DNA of 64,000 nucleotides, taken from contig CM114274.1 of the NCBI GenBank assembly GCA_050084515.1, positions 25,358,001 to 25,422,000 of the forward strand, given 5' to 3'. Shown one piece after another: positions 36,629 to 48,260 of this stretch. Position 1 is the stretch's first letter; the number at the start of each line of letters is the position of its first letter. The notes beneath the pieces are model-generated. The model was not told where the DNA came from, searched no databases, and saw nothing but the letters and a program-made list of their open reading frames with translations. Source of the stretch: Blasia pusilla. Taxonomy: Eukaryota; Marchantiophyta; Marchantiopsida; Blasiales. Made by a program: the position numbers and the translations under genes.

Positions 36629-36890
36629 GGAAAGTGGAACAATGAGGGGTTGGAGATGAAGAATTGGCCTTCTTTGCGTGGAAAGCGAAACAAGGAAGGG
36701 CTGGAGCTCAAGAAGCGGCCTTCTTTGCATGAAGAAAGCGAAACAATGAAGGGCTGGAGCTCAAGAATTGGCCCTCTTTGCATGGAAAGCGAAACAATGA
36801 AGGGCTGGAGCACAAGAATCCACATTGCTTGCAGCGAAAGCGAAATACGTCAGGGCTCTACCTCAAAAATCCGCCTTAATTGCAGCGATC
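36629..36890. repeat. Second minisatellite, about 51-bp unit, five copies
   Basis: Units begin (G)GAAAG near 36629, 36680, 36734, 36784 and 36835. The core is GAAACAATGAAGGGCTGGAG followed by CTCAAGAA. The unit is unrelated to the array that ends 29 bases upstream. Both strands are open through most of it. Confidence 0.88.
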
Positions 36891-37755
36891 CTGTGGCGTA
36901 GCCTCTCGCCGTTGAGATCTCAGGGTGAGTAGCTCAGTCAAGTGCTCAAACCACGACTTCTATCGTCACTGAAGTAAGGTTTTTTGCTGGAATTGGACGC
37001 TTCCTCTCTCACGTTTGCCAGATCGTCGGGAGTGGAATGAGAATTGCGAATGCTCATCTTGACATCGATTCTCCCACGGCGCTGCAATTATTCATGGCCG
37101 GGGGTCCCGCGCGTTTGATATTTCCTTACATTTATATATTCGAATGTCTGTCACAATCTCTAAACACAATCTTGCTGCTCTTTAGGACGGCATTGAGTTG
37201 TATTCAAAGCAAGATACTCACAAATTGAAACCTCCTCTCTCTACTCTTCTGTGTCTTTAGAAGGCCTTCTGAATCGGAGGGATGATTGGTGCTTTCTCTC
37301 CAGGCGTAGACTACTACACCATCTCGAATCAGATTGGACGTTTGATAACATGTCCGAGTTCTTGATCTTTTGCAGAATGTGGAGAGTTATTTTTTGACAG
37401 TTAGATCTAGATCCAAAATTACACCATTATTGTCATAAACCTTGCACCACTTGAATAGGTAAGAATTCGCCCGTTGACGACCATGTGGTGCTTACAATGC
37501 TATCCCTATCTTTTTACAAAAAATCCCAACTTCACAATCCAAAAACAGTGACCAGTCACAGCTACCCATCAAATGTTTCACATAATTCAATCAGAATTCG
37601 AGTGTTGCCTGCCCATCAAAAGTTGAAGCGCCCCTGACACCAGACTCAGAGAGATGTCACACCCCAAGAACTCATGATCATGACTCCCCAACTATAGGAG
37701 TTAAGGGTTAGGGACAGGGTGGAAAGGATCAATTTGCTGAAGTAGTTGCTTGGAG
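36891..37755. other. 3' flank of the phosphatase-like gene
   Basis: No gene recognised. The sequence just beyond 37755 should include the 3' untranslated region of the minus-strand gene. Confidence 0.4.
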
Positions 37756-40346
37756 TCATGCTAGGCGACGAAGCTCACCAGTGACCATAGCAAACTTTCG
37801 GTGCTGCTGCAGAGTGAAGGGGCTGATGGAATCCTGTAGACGAGTCATCAGATTGTCATCCTTGTCAATCACTGCTCTACCCAGAGCCTGGGCAATGATA
37901 GCTTGGAGAATCTGAAGAGTGTCGCCATGGCTCACAATAAGAACAGAATATCTGCATGCACCAAACATGAGGCAATTGGTGAAACTTGCCATCACATTAC
38001 CGACTACAGCCGTTTCTCATCACCAAAGCCAGCAAGAGGTGAATGAGATGGTTTCCAATCCGTATTATTGTTCAAGATGAACCTTCTCCTTGAAAAACTT
38101 TGCCCCTTGAGCGTTGGAAGCCATAGGAAATAGGATTAAATAAAAGGTTGGAGAATGTTGACCAGCTGAGTGGAACATCTGATTCAAACGAAAAAAGTCG
38201 CACATGGAATTCAGGAGCACGCCTAAATCTATTGATAAAAGAGGCCCTCCCTATGTTCTTTGGCGACTGGTATCATCCGCTTACTGCAGATCTGAATTGG
38301 CCAGAGCAAAAACGACCCCAGCTGGAAAATGTGGGATGAAAACTCTGCAATTACAAAACCCATGCTGCCTACACGGATCATATCAGACAATCATACAGAA
38401 CCGTCTAAAGTCTACATTGGCACTGTAGAACCCATTTGGAATCCAGTGTTTGTAAATCTACTGCACATCGGCAATTGGAATTCCAGATCATAGTTCCCAA
38501 ACACACATGAAAGATTGAAGTAGTAGTGTGTGCCTGCCATAACTCTCCACAACGAAAAATGGGAGAGAGTATGTGCATGTTGTTGGTTTCTTATCCAAAG
38601 AGAGATAGAGAGAGTAATATAGATGTGTGGTGAATGATCGAGTGACTTGATCCGATGGAGAAACAGATAGGCAATGTGCAATAAGGCATGTGTTTTAGCT
38701 TGAAACACTTCACATCTTTGGCACGTACCCTTTGGCTTCATTTTCGATCTTCTGCACTACTCTTATTACTCTCTTCGCAACGTCGGATACGCTTTCCCCA
38801 CCTTCAGGTCCAACCATGGGATCCCGGGCGTCCATCCTCCAAATTTCTGGATACTGCAATCTCAAGAAAGATAGTGAGTGAATAAGTGGCCTATTTCCTG
38901 GAGATCCTGTGAATGCGTGTCTTGAAGTTGGAACAGGGATAACTTCAAATCATCAAAGAAGCCAACCATATGGTCTAGAAGAAGGGCAACAATCTCTTTT
39001 CTTATGAGGAGTCCGAACTGTTCCATCAATGTGCTACACTCAAGCTGAAGTACTCACATGATCATGAGACTGGAGCTCCAGTGCAGGTCCAAAGAATCGC
39101 TCCTTCAAGTCCTCCACAAGCTGTCCATTCAGTAACTTCAGTCAGTCACAGAACATCCCAAGCAGGCGCAAATAAAGTCTAGTTTTCGCCCACATGTCTC
39201 TTCACACCCACAACACCTTTATCTGCCCCAGCGCATACAAAGTTTCCACCATACCAATCTAATTGCTGCACCAAAACGTTATGTGTTCCATGCAGCAAAC
39301 AAATGGACTCAGCTCCACAACAATCCTGTAGCACAAGGTTTTGATCCCTTTTGTATGCAGCTGAGATCTTAGCTTTCGTTGACTTCAGCAGCAGCCTCTT
39401 ACATCCTTCATACTATCAGATTACAAATTGTTTGTTACTTCAGGGCGTTCCTTAGAGTCCCAGATAAGTTTCAAGATTGAACAATCTTAGACTAACGGCA
39501 GCAGCATTTGCAGAAATGTGAAGCTTTGGGCTACTCTTGCACAGTCAAAGACATGCCTGAAGTGCTTTCAAACAGCACACCCACCTCAATAGTGGGGTTT
39601 ATCTTCTGCTGCCTGAATACCACAGCCACTGCTTCGGCTGTCTGTCTTGTTCTGCTGAATGGGGATGCATAAATCTTGATATGTCCAGAAAGAATACCTG
39701 TACATTCAAAGTCCTGTACCAGAACCCCACCACAATCCCACTAGCCATCAATTCCAGCAAAAAGTTAAAATCGAGCATGAAGCTCTGTCCAACAACTGAC
39801 GATGGATTGGTGCTTCCACTTCCACTAACCGACTGACCTGACAAGACTCAGGTACTGCGCGTGAGTGCAATCGCTCAACAAATGTGTAGGAGGATGATGG
39901 GACTGAAGAAAACCATACTCAAGTCAGACTTTGAATCAATGAATGGTACCTTGAGAAGAAGCTCTCCTGCCAGATTGGCTTGCACGATTCCTGTGGGAGC
40001 AAGTCCATAGCCTGACGACAGTCCATTGCTCTACACTCAATATGCAGACAATGCAATTACAATTACCTCATTTTCTACCTGGTGAACGCTTCTGCTGCGA
40101 CAATGAATCGGGGGCTCAGTGCTAGGGCTTGGAACTTCACAAATTGGAGCTCGCAATCTACACAATTCACTGGTAGCAATTGCAACATTTGTCTTCAAAA
40201 CAGGCCACACAGTCATTCAGAGGAATGAATGAACGAAGTGATTCAGGGAGACATCGATTGTACTCATTAAGTAGTGTTGTCGTAGCCTTGCGACCATAGA
40301 CCCAGGGAAAGAAAGAAAAGATTTATTGTCCACGGGGATCCCACAG

Positions 40347-40377
<31 letters not shown>

Positions 40378-40594
40378 CCAGCGAAGAAACGATGAGGCCA
40401 GATTCATTCGGAATGCTGGTCCCATGACGCAAGAACCAGTACTGGTTCTTCAGTAGCGATTGTCCCGGCAGACCCACCATCGCCACTCCCCACCTCCCAA
40501 CTCTCTCCAATTCAGCTCTGGATTCCTTCAATTCCTCTCTTTTGTTCGCCCTCCTCCTCACTCCTAGCACCTGCTCCTCACTCGATTGACTCAC
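37756..40594 (-). CDS. Phosphoglycerate-mutase-like histidine phosphatase (6 exons, 274 aa)
   Basis: Minus-strand exons: 40379-40594, 39919-40030, 39585-39697, 39058-39120, 38729-38853, 37756-37951. Phase is kept throughout. The histidine-phosphatase signature WFLRHGTSIPNE is at residues 53-64 (His57 of RHG is the phospho-acceptor in the family). YASPFSRTRQTAEAV supplies the second conserved arginine, VEDLKERFFGPALEL the acidic segment, and VSHGDTLQ the second histidine (His218). The C terminus QHRKFAMVTGELR is typical of the plant members. They are annotated as phosphoglycerate-mutase family, but the substrate is unproven. ATG 40594 or the downstream Met39 could start it. The leader is a GA run. 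Intron 1 opens with GT that runs into a CT microsatellite. Confidence 0.93.
40351..40378. repeat. AG/CT microsatellite at the intron 1 donor
   Basis: On the minus strand the exon ends ...TCGCTG and the intron begins GTCTCTCTCT, so the donor site is fused to a CT repeat. Confidence 0.9.
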
Positions 40595-40597
40595 CTA

Positions 40598-40624
<27 letters not shown>
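40598..40624. repeat. CT (sense GA) microsatellite in the 5' leader
   Basis: It lies three bases upstream of the phosphatase-like start codon. In the mRNA sense it is a GA run, continuing with interruptions to about 40640. Confidence 0.95.
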
Positions 40625-40631
<7 letters not shown>

Positions 40632-43117
40632 CTTTTCGCCCCTCCCCAAAGCCAAAGCTTCTCCTGCATATGGCTGCAACTCTGCAGTCGCAGGATCATC
40701 GCACGTTCTTAAAATAGAGCTTAGGACAAGACAACTGCTCAGCCCTGTTTGTAACGAATCCTGGAAAGTCAGTTGTTGCAATTCGTTCATAGTTCAGTAG
40801 GTGTATTCAACTACTGGCCGCTGAAACCCTAGGACATCCTAGTAACTCGAATCGGGGGAGAGGGAACGTTGAGGTCTGGGATCGATGGCCCTACCACTTA
40901 CTTTTGGGCAGGGATATGGTGGGCAGCGCTGCTACTGAACAAGGTCTCATAAGCAGCCTCTCTGCATTGGCTTCGCATGGCCTAATGTAAGACTCGCCTA
41001 CCTCGCCTCGCCTTCCGTTCAGCTTATCGTTGAGGGGTGGGGTTTCATGCAGTGCATCTGATTTCTTCCTTGAGTTCTTGAGAGGGATACTTGGTGGTGC
41101 GTGTTTTGAACTACAAGGAATGCAGATGAGGGCGGTGAAGGAAGGGAAAAACCCTAAGACCTATGCAGAAATGATAATCCATTGCTAAATTCCACTCACT
41201 TGTCAGTGTTTGGAGGTCTTCATGCTCTTTCTTGCGGAGGGTTCCATGCAGTGCACCTGAATTCTTCGTGTAGTTCTTGAGAAGGAGGGTGCTTGGTGCT
41301 ACACGAGAAAGCATGTGCAGTCAGTTGTTGAAAGACTAAGCTGAATTGTACTACAGTACACGTTTGACGGTACAGTACTGATGGAGGCGCTGAAGGAACG
41401 AAAACCCCAACGATCGATCCAGAAATAAGAATCCCCAGCAAAATTCTCCTCTCTCGTCAGTTTGTGGAGGCCTTCCGGATCGTTCTTGCCGAGGGCTCCA
41501 CGTGGTTCACCTACTTTGGTGGTGCACGAGAAAGTACATGCGCACTAGCATGGAAGTGAATAAACTACATTTCAAGCGATAGTTCGTCATTCAAGCCCCT
41601 TAAGAGTGAAATTTCCAGCCATGTATTAGCAGTATTGACACCGTAATCTCAACTGAATCAACGTGACGTGCTTGAGTGCCTGCCGGTAGCGGACGAAGGC
41701 CCTTCAGCTGCCCCCTCCACCTCAGACGATCTCGATGCAGGTACACCTTGTCCCCAAATCTAACCAACACTGGGGAGGAGAGGCCAGCTCAAAGTAGTCC
41801 TATCACTGAAGACAGGTGAGGAATCCAGAGCTTTGAGGCCTCAAGTTTGTGATGATGACTGATGGTGCCTATGTTCCTTCAGCCTCATATCTCTCCGCGT
41901 GCAGTAAGTCCTCAGCTGTCACATTTCGTCACTAGCCCACAAAGAGGTTCTGCGATAGAACGATCAACTTGTTGTTACTATGGTCTCCAACCTTATGATG
42001 CCTTTAATGAAGCTACTCGAAGTGATAGTTGACACAGAACGTCGAAACAACTTTGCAAATCGCATGCGGTGCCAATTTCGTCCTAGTACGATGGCCTGAA
42101 ACCGATTGAGCCATCGCACAATGTCAAGAACCAGCGTTTCAATCACAGTTGACATGGAGAGTTGGGCCATCTTTCCGGTTCTAAAACTCGAAATGCTGCA
42201 GGGGTCGCATTTGTTAGGCAATTTCAGGCCTCAGAAACTCTAAGACTTCAAATTACAAAATTCCCTGGGAGAACGAGAGAGACAAGACTCTCTCTCTCTT
42301 TCTGAAGTAGTGGTTGGGAGTGTTAGGAGACACAGATGAGTTACATTTCTACTCCTCCTAAAAGGCCTATGAAACCCCTTCCATAGTGACATCGGACGTC
42401 GCATGTCACTACTACACAGATCTATTTTTCAGTGTAAGGCCTGGATTTTTTACAAATTCTTGACTTCGGAGCATAGTTAAGGTGTTATCTCTCGAATATG
42501 GGTCATTCATTTCCTAGATTGGGGACGCCACCGCCCTGGTGTTGAGCCTGTGAGAGACGAGAAAGACCTTTGGAATTAGATTTCTAGTCCACTACCGGCC
42601 TGTTAGACCCATATATGATTTTTTCAACCATTTCTGTTTTGGGTTCCCACAGAGCAGATTCCTTTTTTCATGGACGGAGCATAGTCAAGCTATACACATG
42701 AAAGGCACATAAGCCTACAAGAGAGAGACGCCTCTTGTGCCTAACCCGGTATTGCGAGCCTCAGCGAGTAAGAATACTCCTTATGCAATGGAGAGCGAGA
42801 GTTCTTCGGAATTTCGAGCTTTCTTGTCCGCCAAAAGGGAAAATGGGCAGAGGGTTTCACAAGTCTTGTGGAGTCTTGCTTTAGGACTTCACAGTTCAGT
42901 TGGATGTTATGGAAGCTAACGATCCAGTCTCCGTTTATGCAGGTGAGGAGTGGAACTACACTGCCACACTGCGTAGAGTTTTGGAAGTAGAGTACCTTCA
43001 GGGTTCTCGGAGGTTCTAGAGAAGAGAAGATGGGTTCTGGTATCGCTGTGGTCGAGATTAAAGCATCTGCACACCAAAGAGTTGAATGAACTGAGAGTGG
43101 AGCAGAAATCGGGAAGA
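40625..43117. other. Divergent intergenic region between the phosphatase-like and ZMAT5-like genes
   Basis: 2.5 kb containing both 5' flanks. It holds the tandem array at 41033-41545. No coding gene is recognised. Promoters must lie here, but no specific site stands out. Confidence 0.5.
41033..41545. repeat. Imperfect tandem repeat, units of about 200-260 bp
   Basis: Three starts are seen: GAGGGGTGGGGTTTCATGCAG (41033), a second at about 41237 (GAGGGTTCCATGCAG) and a partial third at about 41495 (GAGGGCTCCACGTGG). Each has TTCTTGAGA and CTTGGTGGTG or CTTGGTGCTA followed by ACGAGAAAG in the later two. Confidence 0.65.
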
Positions 43118-45479
43118 ATGCCCGCGCCCAAGTACTACTGCGACTACTGTGATAAGCAATTCCAAGACACACCAGCTTCCCGCAAGCGTCACCTGCAAGG
43201 TTCTCTGCATCAACGAGCGAAGAAGCAGTGGTTCGATTCCTTTAGAGGTTGGCACATTTTGCCCACCTTGCCTCTTCATTTACTGCTCCAGTTTTTTTCT
43301 CTTCTATCGCTCTCTACGATTGTCTTCAACTAGAAATGACTCATTAGTTTTGGGTGCTCGTGAGTGACAAGAATTAGGAAACGATCCGGTTCATGTTTGC
43401 TGACATGTTCACCTGCATCTTATACAAATCCTGAACAATACAAGTGTCTCTGGATGAGTGGATGGGTGACAGCGAGTTGGGTGTGTGTGTGTGTGTGTGT
43501 GTGGTGGGAGACTTTCTGAAAGCAGCAGTGCTGACTGCCCATGGCAGAAATGTGCAATATCTTTGAATTTAGGAGGTGGCAGTGTAGAGTGGTGACATTG
43601 AAGTGGTTAAGTGGTACCAGCGGTCTGACTCCCGCTCTTGTTGAACATGATCTCCTATTTAGATTCGTGCTCACACTGTCCTCGGAATCATTACAGTGTG
43701 CTCAGTTGTCTGAACTGTCCTTTATTTGGTGCAATTGTAGACCAGGAAGAGGTCAAGCGGGGAGTGTGTGCGTACTTCATGCGAACGGTATATATGCTTG
43801 CAACTTTGTTCCTCAAACTATGCCAATGAAGATGTCTCACTTTGTCAATTTCTGTATTGGATCTTTTGAGGTCTCCTCAAGAGCCCATCTTCGTCATGTA
43901 CATGTGAAAAGAGTATCCACAGATAACCAGGGGGGTGGAAAAAGTCCATCAAGAAAGCAACAAGAGGGATTCCAGGATTTCACCACCAAACCTACATGGA
44001 GCATTGAATGTAGATTGGCAGACTCGAGCACTGTGGGTGGAATCTCATCTGATATGTGCGTGTTTGATGCAGGGAACTTGTCAATATGGTACAAATTGTA
44101 AATATTCTCACCCAACTCAACCAGTTTCTCATCAGTTTGGGAGCATGTCTTCAGGTTGGTCTCAGCTCTAGCCTCACTCCATTTGAATGAATGGCCACCT
44201 CTCTCAGTATGCACCATTGTGTGATCTCATGGGCAGAGAAGAGCTCTTAAACCACTCGCTCATGCAAGATGTAATGGAGTGATGGTAGTTCTTCAATTTG
44301 ATATGGGTTTCTTTTCAGCTACCGGGTAAGATCTGGTAATAGGCACCCGTCTTGGGGCCTTCAACATGTTTCATGTCTTACTACCGTCAGACTTAAGAGG
44401 ATGGACAATGTGAGCCATCACAGGGATGGTGTTTGTAGACATAGTGGTATTTGGCTGGATTTAATTCAATTGACTTCTCTTTCTGCAAACTTAGTGTATT
44501 GCATCGTACAGAGATGCTCAGATTTTTCAGCAGCTCTAGTTATTTCCTATTCCCGCTGAAACATCAGTTGGATTTTCTCTGCGGAAGGTTTCAGCCATCA
44601 GAGCCAATGAGTTGTGGGAAAATGCTTTCTTAGAGTTTTGATAAGTACTTCATATTGGAGCTTTGGGGAACTTAACTTAACTTACCTGAAGTAAATGTCC
44701 TATCCTTTCATAGAAAGAACTTGTGTGCAAATTAGGGGAGAAACTCCATAGGCTGTAAGGGGGTCAGAAGTAATATCAAACCAGAATAGATGATCTGTGA
44801 GACTTATCTGATCCTATCACTGCTTGTGGTGGTGTGAAGACTCAAATATGCATGGACTTGGCATAACCTCTCCTTCAACAGCAATGGCACCAACCATTCC
44901 TATCGCAGTTGGGGGTAAATCATCTACATCCTTTCACATTTGCATGTACTTTGAGCTGGAACTTTCGAAGTGGTGGAAGACTACTCATCAAGTAGTGTGT
45001 GCCATAGCCTTGCGACCATAGACCCTGCGCTCCGGTTGAGTCTGAAGTGACAAGATAGATGATTCCAGATATTCTTATGTTCAGTGAGAATGGAAATTCC
45101 AGAGATGATTCTTGATGCGACACTCGAGTGAGTCTGTCCGTGGAAGTTGGGAGAGTTCAAGTACTTAGCAGTAGTGAGAAGGCTCGTGATGGCAGCTTTT
45201 CAGTTATAAGTTTGAGGCTATCCCTCTCACTTATTTGTAATATCATGATTCTTGATGCCAAACTTGTGTGATTGTTATGGTGTCTGGAGGCTGCGATTGT
45301 CGAGTACTTGGCAGTGGTGATAAGGCTCCTTAACAAAGTCATGACTACATCTCACTGATCTTGGGATGAATCATGTTGCAGGTCTAGTCAGACAGCGTAT
45401 GGAGAACAAGCTGCCACCTTCTCTGCAACCTCCACCAGAAGCTGGCTATCACCCACTGGCACCTGTTGACTGGGGCTAA
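43118..45479 (+). CDS. U11/U12 snRNP 20-kDa-like zinc-finger protein (ZMAT5-like; 4 exons, 118 aa)
   Basis: Exons 43118-43247, 43741-43787, 44073-44154 and 45382-45479, in consistent phase. The matrin/U1-C-type finger is C8-X2-C11-X13-H25-X5-H31 within KYYCDYCDKQF. Then KKQWFDSFRD leads into a CCCH finger C53-X8-C62-X5-C68-X3-H72 within GVCAYFMRTGTCQYGTNC. The tail LPPSLQPPPE is proline-rich. The order of a U1-C-type finger then CCCH is that of the U11/U12-specific 20K protein (ZMAT5), a minor-spliceosome component. At 118 residues it is shorter than the human protein because the C terminus is short. The start at MPAPKYYC fits the family. An in-frame upstream ATG at about 43085 is possible. 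Confidence 0.92.
43481..43502. repeat. GT microsatellite in intron 1 of the ZMAT5-like gene
   Basis: Eleven GT units. Confidence 0.97.
45107..45337. repeat. Imperfect duplicated segment in intron 3 of the ZMAT5-like gene
   Basis: 45107-45195 and 45247-45337 both start GATTCTTGATGC and end with AGTACTT(A/G)GCAGT(A/G)GTGA and AAGGCTC. The copies start about 140 bases apart. Confidence 0.65.
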
Positions 45480-48260
45480 CACTCTGGGAAAACATGTTTC
45501 TTAAATCTTTTTTCTTCTGACTCATTGAAGCTCAACCAAAGCCATCTGAACATGCCAGAAACGTTGTCTCAAACACTTATTCAAAGCATGTACCTGCCTT
45601 TTGAGCTCATGCTTTGAAAAGCATGAACCTGCAGTAGCTCATTCTAGACCCCTGGTAATGCTTCAACAATCTTCAAGTGTCTATGGTCCAAGCAGCTGGT
45701 CATAGTGTCATGCTGAAGGAGTGATTGCATATACGTAAAAGCAAGTAGTGAGAGGATGTGGTTGTTCATGTCTGAAGAATGGACTGGTGAGCAGCATTCG
45801 ACAAAAAGTGATCTGAGAGATCTGTTGTGAGATTCGTTCTTTGAATGCATTCTAATCAAGAACAACTCTAGATTTCCTCACCTGACTTCACCATGTCCCA
45901 ACAGAAGAATTCTTTCATAAGTATCTTGACATCAAGGAACTTGATAGATGCCACGAGCTCATGCAAGCTTTGAGGCAAGGACCAATGGAAATTTTCCACC
46001 AATATACGACACGTGTTGAAACTCTGAACTCAAAATGTTTATGAATGGAACCAACAGAACAAACCTTTGTGTATTACTATATTTATGGACTCAAGCCAAG
46101 TCTATGATGGAAGAACTTAAAGTAGTAGAATACTTCTGCCAAAACAAGTTGTTGTTTCAGTTCTTCTTCCTATACCTATGGCAGGAAGCTGGTGAGTACA
46201 AAGGTGAATTTTTTGGAACTTGATTTACTCGGTCGTGTGGAAGCAAGGGGTGGAAGGACAATGGTTATGTGTTCATCTCAATAAAGACTTGTGATCAATG
46301 CTCAACAAAGAAGGGGTCCAAGAATGCGTGATGAGATTCATTCAGTTGAAGCATTTCCAAACTTGAACCATTTAATACCATACATCGACTTCGTGCACAT
46401 GAACTCTCTGTACCTCTTTTCCAATAGGGAAGTGGTGAGACTATCTGATTGTGTTTGTACATCTCTAGAGAAGACTAGTGAACACACACACCAATCAAAA
46501 AATCCAAGCTATGCAATTATAAATTTATTCACTTGATGCATTTTAAAAGTAGACCCACTCCAAACGGAGTTAAAAGAGGAGACGACACTACCATTTCTCA
46601 ACCTCTTCCACCTCACAAAAAATTTCCACTTACTTTTGTAAGAGCGAGTGGTGAGAGGAAGTGGTGTTTTGTATGTCTCTAGAAAAGACTCATGAGCAGC
46701 ACTTGAGGGAAATGCAACCTAACCAACACATCATGAGATTCATTTAGTTGACACTTTTCGAAACTAGAACCATTCCAAAACACTAGATCGATTCCGTAAG
46801 TTCAAGGTTTTCATCTTCTAGTGAGCAATTGATGCTCTCATTTATTTTGGCTCTTGAGTCCATTAGTGTCACTGATCAAGCTTGATACATAAATAGCTAT
46901 TTTGGATGCACTTCTTTATGTAGAAATCTTTGCTTGAGATGTGATGATGATACACTTGCTTCCATCATTATATACACCATTACGTCTTTTTGGTCAACAT
47001 GAGTTCAATATACTATGCCAAGACAAACTCAAACTCAATAATTAGAAGGGATCTTTATTCATCATGAAGTACGAAGGGAAAACAAGTCATTAAAGGATCA
47101 TTCTTGGATGAATAAAAAATTAAGTCAAGGTTAACCAACCCGAGTTTCCAATTCTGGAGTTGCAGTAGCTATGCACCATCTCCACTTATGGAGCACCGGT
47201 TTATCTTTTCAAGCTCATCCCCCAAACACCTAGACGAATTATAAGTTGGATTAATTTCATAGAAGTTTTGCTCTAAGTCGGATCTTAAAACTGGAAATTA
47301 AAAGGAAATAGGCACTAAATAATGTAACACATTATAGAAGTGTTTTAATTGAAGCCCTTACAAGTTGCTAAAGTGGTTGGGCTCTTACGTGAAGGAAGGT
47401 CACAAACCCTAAGGGAGTAGTCCCTCCATCTGTAGTGTCCCATGTGATGGAAGATCACAAACCCTAACTTTTAAAGGACCTACATTAGAACATTTGTAGA
47501 CTATCCATAATATTATTAGTGCTTACTTCAAACGTTAACACCTAGCTAGCTTCCCACACATATTATGGTAACCTGAGTGTTAGTTCAAGGGGTTTTTTAA
47601 TTTTACTTTGAGTTACAATGGGGTTTTTAAATCATTTATCATCACTTCTAACTTGTGCATTGCATGGGCATAGACTAGTTTGGTTTTTTATCCTTCCTAC
47701 TTCCTTTTAATTTCCCATTTTCAGATGTGGCTTTGAGTTGAACTTGGAAGAGAGAACATTCCTCCCCTAGAAGTGATGGTAAGCAAGGGCACACTCATTG
47801 AATACTTAAGTGCCCAAAAAAACATTCCTCCACTTGAAGTGAAACCGCCTGCTCATGACAAGCCCACTCGTACGGAACTCTCGTGTCGGAAACAAGGACT
47901 CCTTTTGGAGCGATCACTACTCCACAACTTGATCATGTCAAAAACTATGACCCCTCAACAATTTGATAAGTGCCAATAACATGTCTCCTCTCAAAGTGAC
48001 CACAATTGATGGTAAGAAGAGTCTCTCGTTCAAAATTGACTAGTGAGTACACTAATGGTTTATGGAGGGTAAGTGAACTTAGAAACTTGGTGTCAAAATT
48101 GCATGTGACCTCGAAGCATCTTCAACCAAATAACAAGGTTTTGCACTTGCCTATTATCGAAACATTGAAGCACTAGAAGTACAATGAGTGAACACATGTG
48201 TGGTTTGATTGGCATAGGAGAGTTGGAAGTGAGGAAATTTTGAGTTTGGCTGACATGTCT
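45480..48260. other. Convergent intergenic region with diverged local repeats
   Basis: It lies between the ends of the ZMAT5-like and NAGS genes. Related segments occur near 45748, 46430 and 46648 (AGT.GTGAGA...TCT..AGAA.....GTGA.CA pattern). A Helitron 3' terminus lies at 47650-47678. No coding gene is recognised. Confidence 0.5.
47650..47678 (+). mobile_element. Helitron 3' terminus (5' end not found)
   Basis: CTTGTGCATTGCATGGGCATAG then ACTAG followed by T matches the 3' end style of the elements at 203 and 60724. The matching TCTATA-type start upstream was not identified, so only the end is claimed. Confidence 0.5.

Noticed and set aside
43541-44101. 186-codon open frame overlapping the ZMAT5-like gene
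   Set aside because: It spans introns 1-2 and exon 2 in the wrong frame, while the spliced exons give perfect zinc fingers.
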